DNA of 64,000 nt from Arcanobacterium_A hippocoleae (lineage in GTDB: Bacteria > Actinomycetota > Actinomycetes > Actinomycetales > Actinomycetaceae), in contig NZ_JAVDUJ010000001.1 in NCBI RefSeq assembly GCF_031456295.1, forward strand, positions 434,001 through 498,000. The letters are read 5' to 3'. Both the position numbers and the translations under genes were made by a program. This document shows, one piece after another, positions 1 through 8,921 of the stretch. A model generated the notes under the pieces. The model did not search any database. It was not told the origin of the DNA and saw only the letters and a list, made by a program, of their open reading frames with translations. How positions within the stretch are numbered: the first letter of the stretch is position 1; each line of letters begins with the position of its first letter.

Positions 1-1367
1 TTGATGATACCGTCAAGAGATTGAAATTCGAGAGTGGTGAAATTAAAGCGCTGTGCCAGACTTTCCCGCAGTTTCTGGCCACGCTGAGTTTTCCCATCTG
101 CATATTCAGCAATATGCGCAAACCCTGCTTCACCTTCAAATTCCATAATGATCCGACGGGTAATCAACTCCATTTCCGAGTTTGAAGCCGAAAAATTCAA
201 GAACGGGCAAGAATACATCATCGGTGGACACGCCGAACGCATATGCACTTCCTGCGCACCGTTAGCTTTCAAAAACTCCACAGTTTCCCGCAATTGAGTG
301 CCGCGCACGATCGAATCATCGACGAATAAAATATTCTTTCCGTCAATCAACTCCTTCACCGGCACCTGCTTCATTTTCGCAATTCGGTTTCGTGACCCCT
401 GCATATGCGGCATAAATGACCGTGACCAGGTAGGCGTGTACTTAATGTAGCAGCGGGCAAATTTCACACCGCTTTGAAAGGAAAATCCCATTGCATGTGG
501 CGTACCCGAATCTGGCACTCCACAGACGTAATCCAATTTTTCGTAAAGTGCCGGATCAGTTTCATTTTCAGCCATGATCTCACCATTACGATTCCGCATG
601 ATCTCTACATTCACGCCTTCGTAGGTGGATGTGGGATACCCGTAGTAGTTCCACATAAAGGCACAGATTTTCATTTCCTGCCCAGCTGGAGCCAACTGCG
701 TGATCTTTTCAGGTGTGATTTTCATGATTTCACTCGGGCCGAGCTCGTATGCATATTCGTAACCAAGCTTTTCAAAAGCAAATGATTCCACACTGAGCAC
801 ATATCCAGAATCATCTTTACCGATAATTATTGGCAGCCGCCCAAGCCTGTCACGTGCAGCAATGAGGGTCCCGTCTGCGAGCATCAATACCAGATTACAC
901 GTACCTTCAATCCGGCTTTGCGCATATCTAATTCCCTCCGCAAAACTTGCTTTCGTATTTATCAGCGCTGCAATCAGTTCGGTGGGATTCACACGCGCTG
1001 CACTTTGCGCATTGAAATGTATTCCATTGTGTTGCAATAATTCATCACGCAATACGTCAAGATTATTTACTACCCCCACGAAACAAATCGCATAAGCACC
1101 CAGATGCGAGGAGATAATCAATGGGGATGGCGCGTCATCAGCAATGCATCCAATCCCAGCAGTTCCGCGCGAATGAGCAAGAAAATCTGCAAACCGGGAA
1201 CGGAAAGAATCCTTTTGAATACTGTGGATTTCGCGTTGGAAGCCAAACTCAGCATCCCAGAGGGCAAGCCCTGCGCGATAGTTACCTAAATGACTATGAT
1301 AATCGGTGCCAAAAAAGATATCTTCTTCGATCTGCCGACGAGATGTCAGCGCAAAAAAGCCGCCCAT
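1..1367 (-). CDS. PurF-like amidophosphoribosyltransferase lacking the catalytic Cys, 3' end off window
   Basis: This is the first 455 codons of a protein with the PurF layout: an N-terminal Ntn-type glutaminase-like domain followed by a phosphoribosyltransferase domain. The PRPP-binding motif ILFVDDSIVRGT (about residues 344-355) is intact, and VCGVPDSGTPHAMGFSF precedes it as in PurF. Canonical PurF would make phosphoribosylamine from PRPP and glutamine, the first step of purine synthesis. Here the protein begins MGGFFALTSRRQ, so the position of the nucleophilic N-terminal Cys (usual CGVFG or CGIFG) is Gly. An in-frame TAG 33 bases upstream, with no other start codon between, rules out a longer form carrying the Cys. 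The following segment DIFFGTDYHSHLG is also unlike ordinary PurF. purE lies upstream on the same strand. It may be ammonia-dependent, have another role, or belong to a divergent PurF clade that I recall from other phyla but cannot verify. Confidence 0.8.
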   Translation of the reverse strand, partial: MGGFFALTSRRQIEEDIFFGTDYHSHLGNYRAGLALWDAEFGFQREIHSIQKDSFRSRFADFLAHSRGTAGIGCIADDAPSPLIISSHLGAYAICFVGVVNNLDVLRDELLQHNGIHFNAQSAARVNPTELIAALINTKASFAEGIRYAQSRIEGTCNLVLMLADGTLIAARDRLGRLPIIIGKDDSGYVLSVESFAFEKLGYEYAYELGPSEIMKITPEKITQLAPAGQEMKICAFMWNYYGYPTSTYEGVNVEIMRNRNGEIMAENETDPALYEKLDYVCGVPDSGTPHAMGFSFQSGVKFARCYIKYTPTWSRSFMPHMQGSRNRIAKMKQVPVKELIDGKNILFVDDSIVRGTQLRETVEFLKANGAQEVHMRSACPPMMYSCPFLNFSASNSEMELITRRIIMEFEGEAGFAHIAEYADGKTQRGQKLRESLAQRFNFTTLEFQSLDGII

Positions 1368-1568
1368 AATTTTATTCCGTTCTTTTCGAATATTTGACTA
1401 TCTTCCGAAGCGAATATTTCTCAATGCTCAATCTATGCATCTGCAATTTGTGTGATACATGATCGCGATTGATGCAAAATGCTGAACTTAATACGCGCCT
1501 CGCGTGTTCAGCTTTTGCAAATCACTCACAATTTCGATTCTTCTTCCGGCACAAGTTTTCGCTGCTTC

Positions 1569-1594
1569 CTTGAGCGAAAAGAAAGCCGCTCAAG
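1569..1594 (-). terminator. Hairpin downstream of purE
   Basis: The inverted repeat CTTGAGCG / CGCTCAAG has a 10-base loop and lies 15 bases past the purE stop on the minus strand. There is no clear U-run, so it is a weak terminator or an RNA-stability stem between purE and the PurF-like gene. Confidence 0.4.
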
Positions 1595-1608
1595 ATAATC
1601 ACTGCTTT

Positions 1609-2109
1609 CTATTGCACCGAAGAATATTTGCCAGCTATTTCGGCATTTTTCTGAAGTATCGTTGACGTATTTTCAGCGCGTTGTGCAGCAAGTTTTGAAG
1701 CAAGTTCTGCATCAGCAAGGGCAAGAATCTCACATGCGAGAATCGCAGCATTCTTTGCACCATCTACACCTACCGTCGCTACGGGGATCCCTGGTGGCAT
1801 CATCACAGTTGAGAGTAACGCATCCATACCATCAAGCGCTTTTGATTTACAGGGGATCCCGATAACCGGCAGGATTGTATTTGCCGCAAGCACACCCGCA
1901 AGATGCGCTGCCATCCCAGCTGCGGCAATAATCACGCCATAGCCATTTTGCTGCGCATTACGTGCAAAGGAAATAGCTTCATCAGGAGTACGGTGGGCAG
2001 AATATACATTGACGGTGAATTCCACACCGGTTTCCTGTAAATAATTAATCGCTTTTTCAATGATCGGCAAATCGGAATCTGATCCCATCACGATGCCAAT
2101 TTTTTTCAC
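1609..2109 (-). CDS. purE: N5-carboxyaminoimidazole ribonucleotide mutase PurE (class I)
   Basis: Converts N5-CAIR to CAIR in de novo purine synthesis, downstream of PurK. At 166 aa the length is typical. The class I signatures are present: GSDSDLP near residue 9, SAHRTPDE near 39, and AAAGMAAHLAGVLA near 62 lining the substrate pocket. The start is GTG, supported by GGGGG six bases upstream. It precedes the PurF-like gene on the same strand with a 241-base gap, so the two may form a small purine cluster. purK is not in the window. Confidence 0.96.
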   Translation of the reverse strand: MKKIGIVMGSDSDLPIIEKAINYLQETGVEFTVNVYSAHRTPDEAISFARNAQQNGYGVIIAAAGMAAHLAGVLAANTILPVIGIPCKSKALDGMDALLSTVMMPPGIPVATVGVDGAKNAAILACEILALADAELASKLAAQRAENTSTILQKNAEIAGKYSSVQ

Positions 2110-2425
2110 GAATCCCCCAAATTATGAGCACTTGTTGCATCCATTCTGAGATTTCCAGGATCGATGCAAAGTATTTGACTATACCCAGACGGACGATAGG
2201 AATCAGCTTTGGCTTCATGCTGTTAATTCAGCTCAAACCGTCAGTCGCCAAAACTGTTGACACCCTTAATTTAACAGTGTGAGCGGCTCAGTTGCTAAAT
2301 AAAATAAATTCGTATCATATTTCGATACGAAAAATTCACCACCCGTTTCACAATTTGAAACAAGTGGTGAATTTTGACGTGAATACCATTATTTACCGGC
2401 TGATAATATTTCCTGCAAACTCTCA
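2110..2425. other. Intergenic region between NUDIX gene and purE
   Basis: This 316-base gap holds the terminator of the NUDIX gene (2331-2375), a small hairpin CGTATC/GATACG at 2311-2329, and presumably the purE promoter on the minus strand. I see no coding sequence in it. Confidence 0.5.
2331..2375 (-). terminator. Rho-independent terminator of the NUDIX gene
   Basis: The arms AAAATTCACCAC and GTGGTGAATTTT flank an inner stem GTTTCA/TGAAAC, and a run of Ts follows on the minus strand. It lies 51 bases after the NUDIX stop codon. Confidence 0.85.
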
Positions 2426-3073
2426 TCACACCAGTACTGGCTGCCAATGCGGATCTTTTGCCGCCTGAAAGCAAAGCTTGATTTGTGCAGTCGTGACCTT
2501 GTCTTCACATATTTCAGGCAGCTCATCTTCGCCGAAGTATTGCGCATCAAGCGTTTCTAGGTTTGGTTTGAATTGCCCGCTCAATTCAGTGCAGAGAACG
2601 AAAATTTTCACAATATTATGGATCCACGAATTACTCGAACGGTTATCGCGAATCAACACTGCCAGTAAACGCTCTAAGCGCACATCCACCCCAGCTTCTT
2701 CACGCGCCTCCTTGATCGTATTCGTCCCAACAGTTTCATCAACATCTACCCATCCGCCAGGCAAAGACCATAACCCGTTGCTTTCCTTAACGAGCAGCAT
2801 CTTATCTGCAACTGCGTCATAAACCACTGCCCGCGAATCCAGCTTTGGAGTCTGATATCCGTCTTCATTACAAAACAAGGCTTTTACCGTTTCAAGCGAA
2901 ATCTCTTCCGCTGCATATGCCGCAAGCATTTCTGCGGAAATCTCACGAATCCGCTCATAGCGCTCACGCTCAAAAGCATTTTGACTATATGCCAGACCAG
3001 ATTGCGAAAGCGCCTGCAATTCTTTCGCCCAGGAAAGCCACTGTGGTTCAGAAGGATAAAATGCACTACTCAT
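2426..3073 (-). CDS. NUDIX hydrolase with N-terminal CDP-chase-type domain
   Basis: A 215-aa protein of two parts. Residues 1 to about 65 are helical and resemble the N-terminal dimerisation domain of the Bacillus CDP-chase / ADP-ribose pyrophosphatase group. From about residue 70 there is a NUDIX fold. The NUDIX box is GWVDVDETV...KEAREEAGV, with Lys in place of the first Arg, as I recall also in CDP-chase proteins; the metal-binding EExG core is intact. The substrate is not readable from sequence: ADP-ribose, CDP-choline or another nucleoside diphosphate derivative are all possible. I chose the ATG at 3073 over a TTG three codons upstream. A strong terminator follows, so it is probably a single-gene unit. 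Confidence 0.88.
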   Translation of the reverse strand: MSSAFYPSEPQWLSWAKELQALSQSGLAYSQNAFERERYERIREISAEMLAAYAAEEISLETVKALFCNEDGYQTPKLDSRAVVYDAVADKMLLVKESNGLWSLPGGWVDVDETVGTNTIKEAREEAGVDVRLERLLAVLIRDNRSSNSWIHNIVKIFVLCTELSGQFKPNLETLDAQYFGEDELPEICEDKVTTAQIKLCFQAAKDPHWQPVLV

Positions 3074-3177
3074 AGCATCCAATCTACCGTCTCAGGCTAC
3101 TATCTGCGAAGCCTGCTCAATTTTCGCAACAGCAACTGACAGATCTGCACTACCAGAAATTTTCTCCGAAAACTGAA

Positions 3178-4437
3178 TCAAGAAAAGATACACACCGTCT
3201 CAACATAATGCGTATTCGGGAAAATATCGACTGCCGTAAAAGAATCTAATTTCCGCCCGGCTGCAAGCATTGCACTCACATCACGCGCCATCGACGCAGC
3301 ATCACACGAAACAAGCGCAATTTTCTTTGCCTGCGATTTTGCCAATTCTTGCGCAGCATCCACACCAAGCCCAGCACGCGGCGGATCGGCAATCACAAAA
3401 TCCGCACCAGCCACTAACTTTGCAATATTTTCTGCACGAATATTTACCGCTTCCGCTTTTGCCCACGGCATTGCCCGTAAATTTTCCTGCGCTGAAAGAG
3501 TAGCCCGCTGGTCACCTTCATAACTGCGAACGCTGCCACGCTGGCCCACTAAATCTGCACCGATCAATGAAAACAACCCTGATCCAGAATATAAATCAAC
3601 GAGCCGGTCACCTGGCTGTAATTCAAGCCCGTCAAATACGTGTGCGACCAAAGAATTTGGGGCATTTTCGTGGATCTGCCAAAAACTTCCCGCCGCAATT
3701 TTGTATTCATAACTCTTTCCGCGGTACTGCACCACTTCCTTGATTTTTGGATCAACCAGCATTCCTGGCTCGCGATAAGTTTTCCCGTCAATCACTGCAA
3801 TCACTGGCGAAGCACTCGGCGCCACCAGGCGCATGCGAGTTTTCGGCGGCACATATTTATCCCAAGCCGCCGCAAATAAATCTAATTCATCCAGACGGCG
3901 AGTTGCCAGTGGCATCTCCTGCAATGCAATCAGCTGATTTGTACGCAATAAATGCATGCCCACACCAGTGTCTAACTTCAACACATCGATGCGGGTCCGG
4001 TAATGCCATCCTTGCGCATCCGGATTCCCGCGCAGCCCTCCATCACGCCCAAACTCAACACTCTCCACCTGCAACATCTGCGCACTAAATTGTGCACTGA
4101 TCTTGGCACCCGCAATCCTCCGTAACTGATTTGCAAGCATCCGCGACTTCATTTCACGCTGCCCAGAAAGCTTGATATGCCCATAATCGGCAGCACCCGT
4201 TGCTTCAACCGCACCCAGCGGCCACGGATGAACAATCCGGTTTGGGGCGCTTTTAATCACTTCCCGCACTATCGCACGGCATAACTTTGCCTGCTGCTTC
4301 GTGATTTGCGCAATTACCTTTTCACCAATGATTGCGCCACGTACAAAAACCACCAGATCTTCATAGCGGGCAATAAATTCGCCACCATAAGCAGCATCCA
4401 CAATATCTAGTTCAACTAACGAACCTACCTCAAGCAT
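3178..4437 (-). CDS. TrmA/RlmD-family RNA (uracil-5-)-methyltransferase
   Basis: An SAM-dependent RNA m5U methyltransferase of 419 aa. The first about 58 residues look like a TRAM RNA-binding domain. SAM motif I is DLYSGSGLFSLIGAD, motif IV is IADPPRAGLG, the catalytic Cys is Cys378 in LVSCDAASMARDV, and the C-terminal base is Glu413 in NTHYVETV. The usual Cys-Asn-Pro is Cys-Asp-Ala here. I see no Fe-S cysteine cluster of the RlmD type near the N-terminus. Which RNA and uridine it modifies cannot be decided. It sits directly downstream of the APC transporter gene (36-base gap), the order seen for Rv2689c-Rv2690c in M. tuberculosis. Confidence 0.9.
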   Translation of the reverse strand: MLEVGSLVELDIVDAAYGGEFIARYEDLVVFVRGAIIGEKVIAQITKQQAKLCRAIVREVIKSAPNRIVHPWPLGAVEATGAADYGHIKLSGQREMKSRMLANQLRRIAGAKISAQFSAQMLQVESVEFGRDGGLRGNPDAQGWHYRTRIDVLKLDTGVGMHLLRTNQLIALQEMPLATRRLDELDLFAAAWDKYVPPKTRMRLVAPSASPVIAVIDGKTYREPGMLVDPKIKEVVQYRGKSYEYKIAAGSFWQIHENAPNSLVAHVFDGLELQPGDRLVDLYSGSGLFSLIGADLVGQRGSVRSYEGDQRATLSAQENLRAMPWAKAEAVNIRAENIAKLVAGADFVIADPPRAGLGVDAAQELAKSQAKKIALVSCDAASMARDVSAMLAAGRKLDSFTAVDIFPNTHYVETVCIFS

Positions 4438-4473
4438 GCGACCGCCTTACCTGTACGTGTTTTGCTTTTGAAA

Positions 4474-6279
4474 TCAGTCTTGGGAAATCGTATCAACGAG
4501 ATAGGGCACTTCCAGAATCATTACACCCGGCTCGCGGCGCAATTGCGAGACTATCCCTGGTGTATAAAGCTTGCCGAAAAGTTGTGAAATTGCATTCATG
4601 CCCATCACTCGCGGAAGAATCACTGTTACTGGCTCATGCGGATGCAGAGCCCTGAAAGACTGGATAAACTCAATCACTGGACCGCGCAGCGCACCCGCAG
4701 GTGTACCAAGAATCGTCAAGCTTAACGGGATCTCCGCATCGATCCAGTCGTTCCGCAATTGCTTTGTGCGCACTGAATCAATATCTACACAAATTGCCTG
4801 GGTCGAAGCAAAACGCATCGCTTTTGCCCAATCTACTGCTTTCAAGGCTGCCTCATTTAACTGCGAAAGCAAAATAACACCATGCACTTTTGTTGGAATT
4901 TCGCGATTTGCAAGAAAATCTTCAACATTCAGTGCACGATTCACCCGTCCGCGCCCAAAACTATAGAATCCTAAAACAAGAACCGGGCCAGCAAGCAAAA
5001 TCAGCGTCCAGAATACCCATTTCACAGAAATAATCAGGAAACTTGCCGAAATTGAAAGCAGCACAAGTGAATATCCGCCAAAGATCCATCGTAATTTCTT
5101 CGCATCCTGCCGTTCATCACCGACCAGCGAAGTGCGTAAAATCGCCTGCGAACGGGAGATCATCGCTAAACACGTAAATAGTGCAATGAGATAAGCAGCC
5201 AAAATAAAGATCATTGCCAAGGACTGCGCCGTCGAAATAAAGAAGGTCGAGCACCCGCCAAGTATTGCGATCGCAAGCACAATAAATCTGCGCGCATTTA
5301 CTGAATCTTGGACCCCGAGTTTATTTGGCAGTAAGCCTTCCAACGCCATTTCACGCAAAATACGTGGTAATTGCCAATAGGAACTGAGAGTGAGGGCACT
5401 GCCTAAGCACACTAATATCCCAAGCACAAAATACGTGACTCCGCGTGGCAATACCAGCATTGAAATTGCCACAATCGGCATCACATCGAGCTGATACGGA
5501 TGGAATAAAATTACTGAAATATAGAGTGTCAACGCGATCAGCAAAAGTACCGGGAAAAAGAAACGAATGCTGCGTTTGAGCCGCACCCGGCAATTCTCGG
5601 GCGCCACCAGAATCCGCTCGCCAAGCAAAATAATCGTCCCTGCAGGGAGACAAGCTGCCAGGAAAGACTCTACTTGTGCTGCCAAAGAGTAACTCAACTC
5701 GCTAGAAGTATCGGGAAAATCAGTTACCTGAGAGCGAAAAACTCCAATTTCTAAGGCTTCAGAAACCAATGCCACGCTGATCACAAAAACAAAGCAAAAC
5801 GCTGCCAGGCGCGCGATCCAAATAATTGCAGCGGGCGCCCATTTCGGGCAACGAAATAATGTAGGAAGCGCGAAAATAACTACCAGTAATGCTGTGAGCA
5901 GCGATTTTGATGCTCCGATGGGAAAAATGAAGCGCAGCGCACCAATAATGATCTCCACACCTAAGACAACCAAAATCGCATACGCCAGAATCTGTGCCGC
6001 ACCAGTAGCTACGCCAAGCGAGTGTCCGAGATATTCACTGACGATTTTCCGCGACGGTTTGCGTGGCACCACCAGATTTAGTTGGTGAATCACTGCAATC
6101 GAAACGGTGAAGATGAAAAATCCAAGAAATCCAGGAAGAAACACAGCGAAACTGGCCTCGATCCCAGCGGTCGGACGAAGTACGATTTGCGGCACGATTG
6201 CCACTATTGCAGATAACAAAATCGCTGCAGCAGATATCGCAAAACGAGGATGAAAGTCTTGGTGTTTATAAATTGACAC
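4474..6279 (-). CDS. APC-superfamily transporter, KimA-like, probable K+ importer
   Basis: A 601-aa membrane protein with about 12 hydrophobic segments (residues 15-440), followed by a soluble C-terminal domain of about 150 residues. The C-terminal pattern, with VHGVILLSQLNEAALKAVDWA, then VTVILPRV and ending in EVPYLV, is that of large APC permeases such as Bacillus KimA (about 607 aa), a proton-coupled K+ importer. It is divergent from two TrkA-type RCK genes 45 bases away, and no TrkH or KtrB channel gene is nearby; the same arrangement occurs in M. tuberculosis (Rv2690c with ceoB-ceoC). I infer potassium uptake; an amino acid substrate, the default annotation of such proteins, remains possible. 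Confidence 0.8.
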   Translation of the reverse strand: MSIYKHQDFHPRFAISAAAILLSAIVAIVPQIVLRPTAGIEASFAVFLPGFLGFFIFTVSIAVIHQLNLVVPRKPSRKIVSEYLGHSLGVATGAAQILAYAILVVLGVEIIIGALRFIFPIGASKSLLTALLVVIFALPTLFRCPKWAPAAIIWIARLAAFCFVFVISVALVSEALEIGVFRSQVTDFPDTSSELSYSLAAQVESFLAACLPAGTIILLGERILVAPENCRVRLKRSIRFFFPVLLLIALTLYISVILFHPYQLDVMPIVAISMLVLPRGVTYFVLGILVCLGSALTLSSYWQLPRILREMALEGLLPNKLGVQDSVNARRFIVLAIAILGGCSTFFISTAQSLAMIFILAAYLIALFTCLAMISRSQAILRTSLVGDERQDAKKLRWIFGGYSLVLLSISASFLIISVKWVFWTLILLAGPVLVLGFYSFGRGRVNRALNVEDFLANREIPTKVHGVILLSQLNEAALKAVDWAKAMRFASTQAICVDIDSVRTKQLRNDWIDAEIPLSLTILGTPAGALRGPVIEFIQSFRALHPHEPVTVILPRVMGMNAISQLFGKLYTPGIVSQLRREPGVMILEVPYLVDTISQD

Positions 6280-6324
6280 ATGAATAGGTTACGCTCTTCC
6301 AAAGTTTAAGGTAGCGTTAAATAC

Positions 6325-6993
6325 GTGCATTTCGTCATTATGGGTTGTGGTCGGGTCGGTGCAGCACTTGCATTGGATCTTGGAGAATTTGGCCATTCAG
6401 TTGCAATCATTGATAAGAATCCGGACGCTTTCAGACGGCTTCCGGAAAATTTTGCTGGTCAGCGCGTTACTGGAATTGGATTTGATCAAGACGCGCTACG
6501 CCAGGCGGGGATCGAAGATGCCGCCGGATTCGCAGCCGTCTCTTCCGGTGATAACTCAAATATCATCGCTGCAAGAGTGGTCCGCGATAACTTCGGCATT
6601 GAAAATGTGGTCACGCGTATTTACGATACTTCCCGTGCAAATGTCTACGAACGGCTTGGGATCGCGACCGTCCCCACAGTGAAATGGACTACCGAATCAA
6701 TGATCCGGAAACTGATCGATTTTGGTCCATACACGATTTTCCAGGATGCAAACTATCAGATCTCGCTCTTTTTAGCTGATTTGCATCACTCATGGTACGG
6801 CATTTCATGTGCCGAAATTGAGCGTCTTACCAATGCCCGGATCGCTTATTTAGGCAGAGCAGCGAAAGCCATCATCCCTGAGGCAAATCTCGTGATCCAA
6901 GACGGAGACGAACTCTATCTCACCGCGCCCACCAGGCAAGCAACCGCAATTCAACGGATCCTCAACCATCCGCTCACCCAGGAGGCTCGATGA
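6325..6993 (+). CDS. trkA: TrkA-family RCK protein (CeoB-type)
   Basis: A 222-aa cytosolic regulator with one Rossmann RCK_N domain (about 1-120, nucleotide motif GCGRVGAALALDL, ribose-binding acidic residue in AIIDKN) and a TrkA_C domain at about 135-220. Single-RCK TrkA proteins bind NAD(H) or ATP/ADP and gate K+ transport. The start is GTG at 6325 with AAGG upstream. It overlaps the next RCK gene by four bases (ATGA), so the two are translationally coupled and probably act as a heteromer. The divergent APC transporter is the likely membrane partner. Confidence 0.93.
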   Translation: MHFVIMGCGRVGAALALDLGEFGHSVAIIDKNPDAFRRLPENFAGQRVTGIGFDQDALRQAGIEDAAGFAAVSSGDNSNIIAARVVRDNFGIENVVTRIYDTSRANVYERLGIATVPTVKWTTESMIRKLIDFGPYTIFQDANYQISLFLADLHHSWYGISCAEIERLTNARIAYLGRAAKAIIPEANLVIQDGDELYLTAPTRQATAIQRILNHPLTQEAR

Positions 6994-7694
6994 AAGTAAT
7001 GATTGCCGGTGCAGGCTCTGTGGGACGTTCGATTGCCCAAGAACTCATCCAACGCAAATACTCAATTACATTGATCGATTCCGATCCGCACGCAATGCGT
7101 ATTGCACGCGTCCCAAAAGCGAACTGGGTGCTGGCTGATGCCTGCGAAGTGGCAACGCTGAAAGATATTGGCCTCGAAAATTTTGATGTGGTAGTAGCCG
7201 CTACCGGCGATGATAAAGTAAATCTGGTACTCGGTTTACTTGCCAAAACAGAATTTGGCGTGCCACGCGTAGTAGGGCGAGTAAATAATCCTTCAAACGA
7301 ATGGCTCTTTAATGATTCTTGGGGTATTGATTTCGCTGTCTCCACGCCAAAAATCATGACAATGGTGATCGATGAAGCCGTCGCTTCTGGGGAACTGATC
7401 AAAACAAGCGAATTTGATAATGGGCAATGCGCATTGTATCAGGCTGTTGTCTCTCCCGATTCGATTACGATCGGCAATCGTTTGGTAGATTTACGGCTCC
7501 CCGAGCCATTCTTCATTTCCGCCATTGTCCGTGAAGGAGTACCGCTGCCAGCTCAGGGAGCAATCCAGCTAGTAGCGCAAGACCGCTTGATCATCATGGG
7601 ATATCAGGCCAGTAAAGCTGAAATGGATGAAGTGACGAGACTTTTTGGTCCAGCGCAAACAGAATTAGAAAATTCACCTGTTGCTTCTGCTTAA
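6990..7694 (+). CDS. Second TrkA-family RCK protein (CeoC-type)
   Basis: A 234-aa paralogue of the preceding protein. The Rossmann motif is GAGSVGRSIAQEL at residues 6-18, the following acidic residue is in LIDSD, and a C-terminal TrkA_C domain begins near residue 140. GGAGG stands six bases before the ATG inside the preceding gene. Paired RCK genes in this order correspond to ceoB-ceoC of M. tuberculosis. The gene is convergent with the DUF3159 gene, and a short stem AGCAAG/CTTGCT at 7738-7759 lies in the gap. Confidence 0.92.
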   Translation: MKVMIAGAGSVGRSIAQELIQRKYSITLIDSDPHAMRIARVPKANWVLADACEVATLKDIGLENFDVVVAATGDDKVNLVLGLLAKTEFGVPRVVGRVNNPSNEWLFNDSWGIDFAVSTPKIMTMVIDEAVASGELIKTSEFDNGQCALYQAVVSPDSITIGNRLVDLRLPEPFFISAIVREGVPLPAQGAIQLVAQDRLIIMGYQASKAEMDEVTRLFGPAQTELENSPVASA

Positions 7695-7766
7695 TCAACG
7701 CCATCTTTACAATTTAAGCAGTCGGATTCAGCTGCTGAGCAAGCTAACCGGATCTTGCTCCTTGAT

Positions 7767-8567
7767 TTACTGATCATTTGCAGCTGCTGGAGCAGCTTCT
7801 TTTGCGGCAGCGCCGAAATTAACCTCTGCCTTTCGTGCAGCATGATATATCAACCATGAGAACCACAAGGCGAGCGCAAAAAGTGGCAGTCCCAGGATCA
7901 GTTTGGCAAAACCTAGAATCTGTGTAGCGCGAGCAAAATAAAGCGGTAACTGCACAAGCAGCCGCAGCGCAAATACCCCGACCCAAATCCAGGTGATCTG
8001 GTAATAACAACGCCGCAAAGAACTATTGTTTTGACTGCGCCATCCCATCCCGTCATTTTGTAATAATGAGATGAAAACGCCGATTATTGGCCATTTCACG
8101 AGCACGGATATTGCAAGTACAAAAAAGTACACTGCATTGAGCAAAATTCCCCAAAGAAAAATATCGCTTGCCTCGCCTGAACGCCACGCGAGAAATACTG
8201 AAATTCCCATTGCCAGCAAACCGCCGAGTGCCGGTGTGATTGCAATTCTTTGCAGCAGCCGCACAAAAATGAACACCACGCATACTGCAAGCGCGATAAA
8301 GGCAGGGATCAAATGATCTGAAAGCAGCATAAATCCAAGCAAAAATGCAAGCGTCGGGAGAACTGCTTCCACGATCCCGCGAATTCCTCCGACAGCTTCC
8401 ATCACGTCAAATTGTGATCCGAGAATCAGCGCGACACTGCTATTCGTTGTTTTTTGCGAGTTTGCAATCTTGCTCTCACTAGCGTGCCCACGATCCGGTG
8501 TACTTTGTGTATCTGCAGAGACGGCATCTGGAGCGATATTATTTTCGTGATTGCTTGCAAAATTCAC
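7767..8567 (-). CDS. DUF3159 membrane protein
   Basis: A 266-aa actinobacterial integral membrane protein of unknown function. The first about 50 residues are polar and poorly conserved in composition. The DUF3159 hallmark VMEAVGGIRGIVEAVLPTLA comes next, followed by five or six hydrophobic segments. I prefer the GTG at 8567, which has GAGGAAG eight bases upstream, over a TTG 30 bases further upstream. It is the equivalent of Rv2693c, next to the Trk genes in both genomes. It ends convergently with the second RCK gene, and its upstream neighbours are the OB-fold and DUF3710 genes on the same strand. Confidence 0.87.
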   Translation of the reverse strand: MNFASNHENNIAPDAVSADTQSTPDRGHASESKIANSQKTTNSSVALILGSQFDVMEAVGGIRGIVEAVLPTLAFLLGFMLLSDHLIPAFIALAVCVVFIFVRLLQRIAITPALGGLLAMGISVFLAWRSGEASDIFLWGILLNAVYFFVLAISVLVKWPIIGVFISLLQNDGMGWRSQNNSSLRRCYYQITWIWVGVFALRLLVQLPLYFARATQILGFAKLILGLPLFALALWFSWLIYHAARKAEVNFGAAAKEAAPAAANDQ

Positions 8568-8664
8568 AGTAGCTACTTCCTCTTTTTCCGCTTTCAAATT
8601 GATCCACTCATTCTACATGCCCGCACCTTGTTGAGATACCTGCCGTGCTGTACACAGATATCAT

Positions 8665-8916
8665 TCAACTAACTATTCGATAGGACGGATTGTATAAAAT
8701 CCGCATTGCACCTGTTACAACACAGTTTCCTTGCACATACAATGACTGACCAATATCAATTGCACGCAGATTCGTCTGCGATTGGAACACAAGCAGTAAT
8801 GGCTCTCCGTTGAAGTCGATGGTCACGCGCACAGCTGGGTGCAAACTTTTTCCGGGATACGAAATTGCACGCACTACTCCCACACCATCAATCCAGCGGC
8901 TCAAATTATTGTTCAA
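8665..8916 (-). CDS. OB-fold nucleic-acid-binding-like protein (Rv2694c type)
   Basis: An 83-aa protein of mostly beta character, fitting a single OB-fold: GVVRAISYPG, RVTIDFNG, LLLVFQSQ, GQSLYVQGNCV and MRILYNPSYRI form the strand pattern. No enzymatic motif is visible. It lies five bases after the DUF3710 gene, so it is co-transcribed and possibly translationally coupled. The best start is a TTG at 8916; a second TTG four codons on is possible. Function is unknown. The gene order is the same as around Rv2694c. Confidence 0.75.
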   Translation of the reverse strand: MNNNLSRWIDGVGVVRAISYPGKSLHPAVRVTIDFNGEPLLLVFQSQTNLRAIDIGQSLYVQGNCVVTGAMRILYNPSYRIVS

Positions 8917-8921
8917 AATCT

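Noticed and set aside
474..1369. Several plus-strand reading frames at the left end
   Set aside because: They are antisense to the PurF-like gene, which has clear motifs and runs off the window edge.
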